From: Dehalococcoidia bacterium
GTDB lineage: Bacteria > Chloroflexota > Dehalococcoidia > Dehalococcoidales > JAUWYK01
NCBI GenBank assembly: GCA_030615865.1
Contig: JAUWYK010000052.1
Coordinates: forward strand, 1 to 14,232
Length of the DNA: 14,232 bases
Direction of reading: 5' to 3'
Every line of letters starts with the position of its first letter. Within the stretch, counting starts at the first letter, position 1. A program made the translations under genes and the position numbers. Under the pieces are notes generated by a model. It did no database searches. It had not been told where the DNA came from and was given only the letters and a program-made list of their open reading frames with translations. Positions 5,756 through 12,440 of the stretch are shown piece by piece.

Positions 5756-6829
5756 TCACCAAACCCTTCTCGTCTTTAAGGTTCTGCTCGCTGTATCCAT
5801 ACTGACTGTAGCTTTGCTCCTCTCCACCGCTGGGGGAGATGCACTTATCTTAAGGAAAGCGCTGGCAACAACCGGGTCGAACTGAGTACCGGCGCATCGC
5901 TTGATTTCCTGGAGCGCTTCCTCCACAGTCATTGCTGGACGATACGGACGGTCAGAGGTCATGGCATCAAAAGCATCGGCTACAGCGAGGATCCTGGCCC
6001 CTAAGGGTATGTCTTCTCCAGCTACTGTCTGATGAAGTCCGGTGCCATCGTAATGGTCATGGTGATGCTCGACCATCTCGACGACTCTGTCGTTAACCAC
6101 AGGTTTTACAATACCAGCACCGATCTGGGCATGGATCATAATATGTTCGTACTCGTCTGGGGTAAGTTTGCTTGGCTTGTTCTGAATAGACTGGTCAACG
6201 GCAATCTTGCCGACGTCATGCAGCAGGCTTCCCCACCGCAGGTCCTCCACGTCGTCCTCAGGTAGACTGAGCTCTCTGCCGATGGCTAGGGCAATCTTAG
6301 TCACCCGCCGTGAATGTCCCGCGGTATACTTGTCTTTGGCTTCAAGAGCGAATACAAGTGCCTCGATGGCACCGAGAAAAAGCCTTCGAATCTCTCTTGT
6401 CTGCTGGTCCACCTTTTCCTGGAGATGTTCCTGATACTCCTTAATCTGGAGCTCCAGTCTCCTTTTCTCCAGGGTTTTGTCCACACTCAGGACAACCTCA
6501 TCCAAATTGAAAGGCTTGCAAATATAGTCGTCGGCTCCCTGCTTCATACACTGGATAGCGGTATCGGTCTCGGTAACAGCAGTAGCCATAATCACTGCTG
6601 TGCCGGCGTAGTTGACCTTTATTTCTGGTAGCAGGTCTATTCCCGATTTGCCAGGCATTTTTATATCAAGAATTATCAACTCGGCAGGATTAGGTTTCAT
6701 CTTGTCCAGCGCCTCCTTTGCGCTGTCAGCCTCTTCACAGTGGTAGCCTTCTCTCGAAAGCTTCTGACGTAGAAGCTTCCTAATCGCCATCTCATCGTCA
6801 ACGATCAGTATTCTCTCTCGTTCATCCAT
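5756..6829 (-). CDS. Response regulator with HD-GYP-type output domain
   Basis: A 357-residue protein. Residues 5-120 are a receiver: D11-D12, phosphoacceptor D55 (LIILDIKMPGKSG), T83 region and K105 (YICKPF). Residues 120-150 form a charged helical linker. Residues 150-330 are an HD-GYP domain, the class that hydrolyses cyclic di-GMP at a two- or three-iron or similar metal site. H172 (YTAGHSRRV), H204-D205 (LLHDVGKIA), H233 (MIHAQIG), H256-H257 (HHHDHYDG) and D285 (VADAFDAMTSDRPYR) preserve the usual ligands. The GYP motif is altered: DGxGYP reads DGTGLH, so Tyr and Pro are replaced. The tail of about 30 residues is Ser/Thr-rich. It starts one base after the stop of the preceding receiver, so it is very likely translationally coupled to it; the ribosome binding site is weak. 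Confidence 0.93.
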   Translation of the reverse strand: MDERERILIVDDEMAIRKLLRQKLSREGYHCEEADSAKEALDKMKPNPAELIILDIKMPGKSGIDLLPEIKVNYAGTAVIMATAVTETDTAIQCMKQGADDYICKPFNLDEVVLSVDKTLEKRRLELQIKEYQEHLQEKVDQQTREIRRLFLGAIEALVFALEAKDKYTAGHSRRVTKIALAIGRELSLPEDDVEDLRWGSLLHDVGKIAVDQSIQNKPSKLTPDEYEHIMIHAQIGAGIVKPVVNDRVVEMVEHHHDHYDGTGLHQTVAGEDIPLGARILAVADAFDAMTSDRPYRPAMTVEEALQEIKRCAGTQFDPVVASAFLKISASPPAVERSKATVSMDTASRTLKTRRVW

Positions 6830-6830
6830 C

Positions 6831-7238
6831 TTATCTACTCTTCTTCTGTGAAGAAAGGGTCAAGGCTATCCTTGTCATAGACCTTAACTCGTCAGGTGTG
6901 AATGGCTTGGGCAGAAACGGTTTACCAGTTTCCTCTAAGAATGCTTTGATGTTGTCATTGATCACGTCTCCGGTGGTGAATATGACCCGGTTTGTCATTT
7001 CAGGGTAGTCATCCTTCAATTGCTGGTAGAGTTCAATGCCGCTCATCCCCGGCGTCCTGATGTCAATAAGGCACAGGTCGTACATATTCCTACGAAGTTG
7101 GTCTTGAGCAGACTTTCCATCGACCGCCACGTCCACCTCAAAGCCTTCAGTCCCCAGTGTCCTAACGCACATCTTCGCTATGGCTGGCTCATCCTCCACC
7201 ACAAGCCCCCTTTTCTTCCTGCCGCTAGCCTTTGTCAT
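6831..7238 (-). CDS. Stand-alone response regulator receiver protein
   Basis: A 135-residue receiver domain. Acidic residues E15-D16 (GLVVEDEPAI), phosphoacceptor D59 (LCLIDIRTPGMSG), T88-T89 (VIFTTGD) and K111 (LPKPFTP) are in place. The usual Met of the D-x-x-M-P motif is Thr here (DIRTPG). There is no output domain. The start at 7238 has a strong GGAGGT about six bases upstream, inside the 19-base gap after the kinase gene. Lying directly behind the kinase makes it the most likely first phosphoryl target, and possibly a relay to the HD-GYP protein that follows after one base. Confidence 0.92.
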   Translation of the reverse strand: MTKASGRKKRGLVVEDEPAIAKMCVRTLGTEGFEVDVAVDGKSAQDQLRRNMYDLCLIDIRTPGMSGIELYQQLKDDYPEMTNRVIFTTGDVINDNIKAFLEETGKPFLPKPFTPDELRSMTRIALTLSSQKKSR

Positions 7239-7257
7239 GCCTGTACCTCCTTACGCC

Positions 7258-10200
7258 CTAGCGACTATCAACAGGTAGCTCCACCGCAAAAGTAGCTCCC
7301 TTGCTGATTTCGCTTTCGGCATATATTCGGCCGCCATGTCCAGTTACTATCCCGTGGCATATGCTCAAGCCTAAGCCCGTCCCCTTACCGACCTCTTTGG
7401 TGGTAAAGAATGGGTCAAATACGCGTCTCAGGTTTTCCCTGGCAATTCCAGGGCCGTCATCAGCGATAGTAACCTTGATAACATTGTTGATCCTCCCGGT
7501 AGTGATGACCAGTTTCCCTCTGCCGTTTGCCCCCAGCATTGCCGATTCAGCGTTGACGATGATGTTGAGAAAGACCTGCTGCATCTGAAAATAGTCAACC
7601 ATGATTTCCGGGAGGTTAGTGGCAAAGCGCGTGTCGACCTCAATGTTGTTTACTTTGTGCTCATAGGCACGCAGTCTCAGCACGTCCTCTATTATGGTAT
7701 TGATCTGGCTTAGCTGTCTCATGGGTGCATGCTTTCTGGCAAACGTCAGGAGGTTCTTGACTATAGAAGCGGCGCGCTGGGCTTCGCTGTAGATAGTGCC
7801 TAAATCTTCCTTGAGATTGTCGGGGATGTTTTCCTCCATGAGCAACTGTGAGAAGCCGATAACACTGGTTAGGGGGTTATTGAGCTCATGAGCGATGCCT
7901 GAAGCGAGTTCGCCGATGGAGGCCAAGCGGTCTGTCAGCATGAGCTGTTCTTCCATCCGCTTGCGCTCAGTGATGTTTTTGGTGATGTGAACTGAACCAG
8001 CTACCTCACCTTTTTCATCAAATATGGGCGAAGCGGACTCTTGGACATAAATGCCAAGATTGGGTTCAAACACTTCTATTGTAGCTGGCTTTCCGGTTTT
8101 TAGCGTCTGCCGGTGCGGGCAGTTTGCCGGAGGCTCTTTTGTCCCATGCATCAGTTGGTGGCAGACCTTACCAATAAGCTTCTTTGGCGTTGTTTTGAGC
8201 GCATCAGCAAAAGCCTTGTTCACCCTGACAATACGGTTGTCCCTATCGTGAATGGAAATGAAATCCGTAATAGAGTCAAAAGTCGTCCTCCACTCCTCAG
8301 CCGCACTTTCAATCTTTTCCTCCGCCTGCTTACGCTCGGTGATGTCCTTATTTATCCCGGTAAACCCCTTGAAATTTCCGGCACTATCAAAAAGAGGAAT
8401 ACCGCTAGTCTCAAACACAACATGATTGCCATTTTTATGGAGATGGGTAATTTCAAATCCAGAGAAAGGCACCCTTTTAGCACTAATTTCTTTGAAGCGA
8501 TTAAGCCATTTTCGTGCTTCCACTTTTGGTGTAAAGTCAAGTGTCCTTCTTTTGCCCACTATTTCATTCACCTCATACCCTAGGATATCTTTAATCCTAG
8601 GGCTAACGAAGGTAAATGTTCCCGTTTCGTCTGCCTCCCATATCATATCGCTGGTAGCTTCTACCAAATTTTCAAATTTCTCCTCAGCCTGCTTGCGCTC
8701 GGTGATGTCGAGCCAGTTTATAAGAAAATAAATTAGCTTTCCCTCGTGCACTATCGGTGCCGAGTTTAGCGCAACCCAAAAACGCTCCCCGTTCTTCTTC
8801 TGGAAAATCCGCTCGCTTCTTCTGCCGCCAGTTACCATGGCATTTTTAAAGGCAGCAGTCATTTCCTCCCTTTTTTCTTCGGGCCACCATGGGTACGGAG
8901 CTTTCCTGCCAGTAATTTCGGCTAAAGTAAGGCCGGTTAGCTTTTCAAACGCTGGATTTACATATCTTACTGAAGTGTCCGGATTAATAACGAATATTGG
9001 GTTCGGTGAATTTTCCAGCAGGCTGGAGCTGAATTTCTGGCTCTCCCTCAGCGTCTCCTCTGCCCGCTTGCGCTCGGTGATGTCCCGGCACACACAGAAG
9101 ATCAGCTTCTTACCCGCGAACACAGCCCCGTTGATGCTGATTTCAACGTCAATATTCGTACCATCCTTGCGACGGTGATACGTCTCCACCTGGAAACCGG
9201 TCTCGTCAACCTTCCGTCCCATCTCGAGCAGTTCCTCGCGTGACCATTGAGTATCCCAATCCCACGTGTGGAGCTCACGGACTTCCTCAGGTGTATATCC
9301 GAGCATCTCGGCAAATCGCTGGTTTGCCTCATACACTTTGGCGTTCTCATCGAGGACAACTATCCCATCGAGGGACTGCTCGACCAGGATGCGCCGCCGG
9401 GTCACTTCATCGGCTAGCGCCTCTTCTGCCTGCTTGCGCTCGGTGATGTCCAGACAATACTCTATCATCTGGATGACATTTCCTTCAGTATCAAAAATGG
9501 GGTAGCCGTTAACCTCAATGTTTCTGACATTACCATCTTCATCGTAATGAATATGCTCCACAACTACAGGTTTTTTGGTTCTCTTCACTTCTTCAAGCGG
9601 ACAAACATGATCTACGTCTCCGCACGGTTTGACGTTTTTATGGGTGAGGGAATAACAGGTTGGGTTTTCCGATAAATTGCCCAATCCCGCAGCTAGATTG
9701 GCCATCTTTATCGTATAATCATTGGCATCTATAACATAGAAGGGATGAGTGAGAGAATCTAATATATTATTTAAGAATTCATTTTGCTGATGTATTGTCT
9801 CCTCTGCCCGCTTGCGCTCAATGATGATGAGCAACTGCTGCGCAATGGTCGCAAACCGCTCCAGTTCTAACTCCGTAAAGGGTTCCTTCCTGGAAATATC
9901 CAGCAGGCCAATAACTTCACCTTCTGAAACGAGAGGGACTTGTATCACTGAGTGGAGGTCCAGAAGCTTGTAAATACGGGGGACCAGCTTCTTCAGTAAT
10001 TTGTTTTCGGTACATTCTGCCATCAATCTCTGGATGGCCTCTGGATCGTTGATGATCTGTGGCTTATCCGCCTGCAGCGCTTTCAAGTATAAGCTGCCCT
10101 CCTGCAACCGAATTCTTGCTGGGGGGATCTTCATTCCGATTAACTTCTCAATCGAGGACACTACTGCCTGGGGCAGGTTGAGGTTCTGAATTATCAGGTA

Positions 10201-11547
10201 TTTCTTGTCTTCACTGATGTGATAGAACGTTGCTTCGTAACCGGAGAAAATCCTCTTTGTTTCATGGGTCACTAGTTGAAGAATCCTCTGCAGACTGTAA
10301 CCCTGGTTAGCAGCATTGTTAATCAAGTTGACAAGCCACAAGTCTTTTGATGTCCTTTCGAGCGCCTCCAGCCCCTGCTTGCGCTTGGTGATGTCCCTGG
10401 CGATGGTGATATGACCAACAAGATTACCAGAAGCATCCTTTAGCACACTGGTACTTAGCTCACCGGGAAACTCAGAGCCATCAGCCTTAAGCAGAGTGTA
10501 TTCCACGCCTCTAATTATTCCCTGTTTTAGAGCTTGGCGCATGTTGGTGGCTATCTTCTCATGGTCGCGGGGAGCAATAAGTTCAAAGGCGTTTTTCCCC
10601 AAGAGCTCATCCCTGGAACCAAATCCATGCATCTCCACCGTTCTTTGGTTCACCTCGGTGATGATACCATTCAAATCAATAACTGATATCCCATCGGTGA
10701 CAGACTCAAACATTTTCCATAACTTCTCTTCCGAATCCCGCAGTGCCTCTTCTGCCTGCTTGCGCTCGGTAATATTCCTGTTAATCTCAAGACAGGAAAC
10801 AATCTTTCCCTCAGCGTCCCTAATAGGATTAGCCGTATTCTCCCAGAAGGTAACCTCCCCCGAAGGTATTACCACCCTCCTCTCCGAGGTGTGTGACTTG
10901 CCATCCTTAAACGCCTTTTCTACAGGACACCCATCGCACATCTTTTCTCTACCTTCATAGACAAGGTAGCATTTCTCCCTCAATTGGTCACCAAAGATTT
11001 TTCTCACCAGCTCATTCTGATAAATAATGTTAAAGTCTTTATCCTGTATGGTGAGACCATCTTCCATGGCGTCTATTACCGACTGGAGTTTATTCTTCTC
11101 GGCTTGAAGCGCATCTTCCATCCGCTTGCGCTCGGTGATGTCCAGCGTCACCTCCACTACGCCCACGACGCGGTCATTTGCGTCTCGCATAGGATAGCCT
11201 CGTATAAACCACGCCCTCCCGTCGGGAGTGGTTATTTCCGTTTCCTGCGGTTTACCGCTTTCACGGGCTTTTGCCACCGGGCAGCCGACACAGGGTTCAC
11301 TACGCTGAGGCCATATCTCATAACAATAGCATCCCACCAACTGCTCAGGAGGCAGGTCAACTGATTCTGCCGCAGCTTTATTTGCCCATAAAATCCTGTG
11401 TTCAGTGTCCTGATACACCACATGCTCTGATATGCTGTTGAGAATAGCCAACTTCTCCTGTTCTATCTTTCTAAGTGCCTCCTCAGGTGTTGTGGAGGTG
11501 GATAGGTTGCCTACCGTCCTTCCTTTTACCATCTCACATCTCCTCAT
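7258..11547 (-). CDS. Soluble multi-PAS/GAF sensor histidine kinase (8 PAS domains)
   Basis: Up to 1429 residues (numbered from 11547), with no membrane segment or signal peptide, so cytosolic. Order: PAS 29-138, 149-260, 275-388; GAF about 403-578; PAS 588-702, 716-824, 837-949, 957-1071, 1083-1193; HisKA about 1206-1274 with H1220 (GIAHELNNPL); HATPase with N-box NIIVNAESAM (N1332), DDGPGI at 1363, FDPFFTT and GTGLGLS at 1389. The PAS units end in DITERKQAEE-type linkers. Four PAS domains (1, 2, 4, 8) have a shared Cys motif: C75-x10-C86-x2-C89, C193-x10-C204-x2-C207, C631-x10-C642-x6-C649 and C1129-x13-C1143, the last Cys always before Pro or, in PAS4, before PL. The ATG at 11547 overlaps the HTH gene stop (ATGA). 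An ATG at 11532 has AGGAG seven bases upstream and may be the real start. No receiver is fused, so phosphate probably goes to the three receivers downstream. Confidence 0.95.
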   Translation of the reverse strand: MRRCEMVKGRTVGNLSTSTTPEEALRKIEQEKLAILNSISEHVVYQDTEHRILWANKAAAESVDLPPEQLVGCYCYEIWPQRSEPCVGCPVAKARESGKPQETEITTPDGRAWFIRGYPMRDANDRVVGVVEVTLDITERKRMEDALQAEKNKLQSVIDAMEDGLTIQDKDFNIIYQNELVRKIFGDQLREKCYLVYEGREKMCDGCPVEKAFKDGKSHTSERRVVIPSGEVTFWENTANPIRDAEGKIVSCLEINRNITERKQAEEALRDSEEKLWKMFESVTDGISVIDLNGIITEVNQRTVEMHGFGSRDELLGKNAFELIAPRDHEKIATNMRQALKQGIIRGVEYTLLKADGSEFPGELSTSVLKDASGNLVGHITIARDITKRKQGLEALERTSKDLWLVNLINNAANQGYSLQRILQLVTHETKRIFSGYEATFYHISEDKKYLIIQNLNLPQAVVSSIEKLIGMKIPPARIRLQEGSLYLKALQADKPQIINDPEAIQRLMAECTENKLLKKLVPRIYKLLDLHSVIQVPLVSEGEVIGLLDISRKEPFTELELERFATIAQQLLIIIERKRAEETIHQQNEFLNNILDSLTHPFYVIDANDYTIKMANLAAGLGNLSENPTCYSLTHKNVKPCGDVDHVCPLEEVKRTKKPVVVEHIHYDEDGNVRNIEVNGYPIFDTEGNVIQMIEYCLDITERKQAEEALADEVTRRRILVEQSLDGIVVLDENAKVYEANQRFAEMLGYTPEEVRELHTWDWDTQWSREELLEMGRKVDETGFQVETYHRRKDGTNIDVEISINGAVFAGKKLIFCVCRDITERKRAEETLRESQKFSSSLLENSPNPIFVINPDTSVRYVNPAFEKLTGLTLAEITGRKAPYPWWPEEKREEMTAAFKNAMVTGGRRSERIFQKKNGERFWVALNSAPIVHEGKLIYFLINWLDITERKQAEEKFENLVEATSDMIWEADETGTFTFVSPRIKDILGYEVNEIVGKRRTLDFTPKVEARKWLNRFKEISAKRVPFSGFEITHLHKNGNHVVFETSGIPLFDSAGNFKGFTGINKDITERKQAEEKIESAAEEWRTTFDSITDFISIHDRDNRIVRVNKAFADALKTTPKKLIGKVCHQLMHGTKEPPANCPHRQTLKTGKPATIEVFEPNLGIYVQESASPIFDEKGEVAGSVHITKNITERKRMEEQLMLTDRLASIGELASGIAHELNNPLTSVIGFSQLLMEENIPDNLKEDLGTIYSEAQRAASIVKNLLTFARKHAPMRQLSQINTIIEDVLRLRAYEHKVNNIEVDTRFATNLPEIMVDYFQMQQVFLNIIVNAESAMLGANGRGKLVITTGRINNVIKVTIADDGPGIARENLRRVFDPFFTTKEVGKGTGLGLSICHGIVTGHGGRIYAESEISKGATFAVELPVDSR
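7958..11143 (-). repeat. Nine near-identical inter-PAS linker repeats in the kinase gene
   Basis: A stretch of about 20 bases, on the plus strand close to CTGCTTGCGCTCGGTGATGT, recurs near 7958, 8324, 8687, 9062, 9428, 9805, 10374, 10753 and 11120. The spacing is about 363-379 bases, except about 569 where the GAF domain sits. It encodes the DITERK(Q/R)AEE linker at the end of each sensory domain. Conservation at DNA level, including third positions, exceeds what the domains themselves show. Confidence 0.85.
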
Positions 11548-11744
11548 TTGATCTTGTGGGATTCGTCGGCAATTCTGCTGACATCGCTCTCGGTGAACAA
11601 TCTCCAGCCCCGCCTATCTCTGTGAGATACATCTTCGAGGATACCTCTCCTTAACCATCGGAGTAGTGTTGACCTGCTTATGCCTGCCATTGCACACACC
11701 TCCGCGGTTCTATAATAGGTTTGGCCCCTCATGTTCACTGACAT
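11544..11744 (-). CDS. MerR/excisionase-type helix-turn-helix protein
   Basis: A 66-residue protein that is essentially one winged-helix DNA-binding domain of the MerR/HTH_17 class: YYRTAEVCAMAGISRSTLLR is the helix-turn-helix, followed by WLRRGIL and a wing with RRGWRLFTESDVSRI. There is no effector-binding or dimerisation domain. The ATG at 11744 has GGAG eight bases upstream. Its TGA overlaps the first possible kinase ATG (ATGA), so it is the first gene of the signalling operon and translationally coupled to the kinase. It may autoregulate the operon or act as its DNA-binding output, since none of the receivers has one. Excisionases have the same fold, but no integrase gene is present in the window. 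Confidence 0.85.
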   Translation of the reverse strand: MSVNMRGQTYYRTAEVCAMAGISRSTLLRWLRRGILEDVSHRDRRGWRLFTESDVSRIADESHKIK

Positions 11745-11782
11745 AGTTCAATCTCCACTCTGACTAGGTCTAAGCTATGTCA

Positions 11783-11811
11783 ATTATGTTCGCCATAAGG
11801 CAAATTGGGAA
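11783..11811 (-). promoter_or_regulatory. Candidate promoter of the HTH-kinase operon
   Basis: On the minus strand TTCCCA (complement of 11806-11811), a 17-base spacer and CATAAT (complement of 11783-11788) match four and five of six consensus positions. Initiation near 11776 would leave about 32 bases before the HTH start. The inverted repeat TTGGG-AATCA-CCCAA (11805-11819) overlaps the -35 box and could bind a regulator. Confidence 0.3.
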
Positions 11812-11841
11812 TCACCCAAATGTACGGATAAGGGCACTATT

Positions 11842-11855
11842 TCGTACCGGTACGA
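11842..11855. promoter_or_regulatory. 14-bp perfect palindrome, candidate operator
   Basis: TCGTACCGGTACGA is a perfect palindrome, flanked by ACTAT on the left and TAGT on the right, which extend the symmetry imperfectly. It lies about 100 bases upstream of the HTH gene start and about 30 bases upstream of the candidate -35 box, a normal position for an activator or autoregulator site. A dimeric DNA-binding protein is implied, and the adjacent HTH protein is the obvious candidate; this is inference. Confidence 0.35.
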
Positions 11856-11991
11856 TAGTCCTAGTCGGCCGAGATAATTACCGTGAGCAGCGGCAAAGAT
11901 GAGACACTCCTATATGGAGAAGGTGAAGGTATAATTAACCAAGAAGAAGGGGATAACGATCTAGACGTATGAGTACAGAAGGAAAGCGGGG

Positions 11992-12047
11992 TGGTGGGCG
12001 GTAGAGGGCTTGAACCTCTGACCTCCTGTGTGTAAGACAGACCAGCT
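11992..12047 (-). pseudogene. 3' fragment of a tRNA-Val (anticodon TAC); possible attachment-site scar
   Basis: Read on the minus strand, the sequence has an anticodon arm TCTGT-CTTACAC-ACAGG (five pairs including one G-T; anticodon TAC at 12034-12032), variable bases AGGTC, a T arm AGAGG-TTCAAGC-CCTCT with five perfect pairs, the 3' acceptor strand ACCGCCC, a discriminator A and an encoded CCA at 11994-11992. The 5' acceptor strand (GGGCGGT expected) and a proper D arm are absent: only TTAGCTGG precedes the anticodon arm. It is therefore not a functional tRNA. A 3' tRNA half is what integrative elements leave at the end away from the intact tRNA. If so, the element or its remains would lie to the right (above 12047). 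Confidence 0.7.
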
Positions 12048-12312
12048 AAAAGGCGGGAAGCCCTTGCCTCCTTTCCAATGTAAGTTTAGCAGGCGTAGGA
12101 AAGACCGTTAAGAAAGAGTGCGCCCCTTTATCACACGCAAGAGGTGATGGCTCAAAGCTAAGGGAATGGGAATTAGATATGGAATCAGTGTTACGAAGCA
12201 AGAGGTCTTTCTCGCTTCTTTTATTAAGTTTCGCCATCGTCTCTGGTCGGTGGTTTGCTAAGTTGATCATATTCTTTGCCTGGCCGAGTGCTACACGGGT
12301 CGTTTTCCTCAT
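12046..12312 (-). CDS. Hypothetical protein, uncertain
   Basis: An 88-codon ORF, MRKTTRVALGQAKNMINLAN and so on, ending right at the tRNA-Val fragment. The first 50 residues are polar and basic with a reasonable composition; the latter part (FLTVFPTPAKLTLERRQ) looks random. The ATG overlaps the stop of the ORF upstream (ATGA). No ribosome binding site or family is recognised. It could be the degraded end of a mobile-element gene or a chance ORF. Confidence 0.22.
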   Translation of the reverse strand: MRKTTRVALGQAKNMINLANHRPETMAKLNKRSEKDLLLRNTDSISNSHSLSFEPSPLACDKGAHSFLTVFPTPAKLTLERRQGLPAF

Positions 12313-12440
12313 GTCTTGACCTGCTTATGAATAGTTTCTAGCTTTTCCTTCGTTGGCAGTTCCATGCCAGGGTAACGTTTAGTCCGCTGTCTCACTTTTT
12401 CCCCTCCCGCTTGCTCTCCACCAACCGTTGTAGTGCCCAT
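12309..12440 (-). CDS. Hypothetical small ORF, uncertain
   Basis: A 43-residue ORF, MGTTTVGGEQAGGEKVRQRT to LETIHKQVKT, basic and possibly helical at its C-terminus (MELPTKEKLETIHKQ). It overlaps the next ORF by ATGA, so the pair may be one ancestral gene split by a frameshift. No ribosome binding site precedes the ATG at 12440 and no family is recognised. Confidence 0.2.
   Translation of the reverse strand: MGTTTVGGEQAGGEKVRQRTKRYPGMELPTKEKLETIHKQVKT

Noticed and set aside
7958..11143. Regularly spaced 20-base repeats that could suggest a CRISPR array
   Set aside because: The spacing is about 370 bases and the repeats lie in frame inside a kinase gene, encoding inter-domain linkers.
8113..11364. 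Long plus-strand ORFs (for example 8113-8583, 10496-10960, 10984-11364) across the kinase gene
   Set aside because: The minus strand carries an uninterrupted kinase with clear domains; the plus-strand ORFs show no homology pattern and repeat with the PAS units.
11755..11783. TTGACA on the minus strand (complement of 11778-11783) as a -35 box for the HTH gene
   Set aside because: At 16-18 bases spacing there is no -10-like sequence, and the -10 box would fall on the ribosome binding site.
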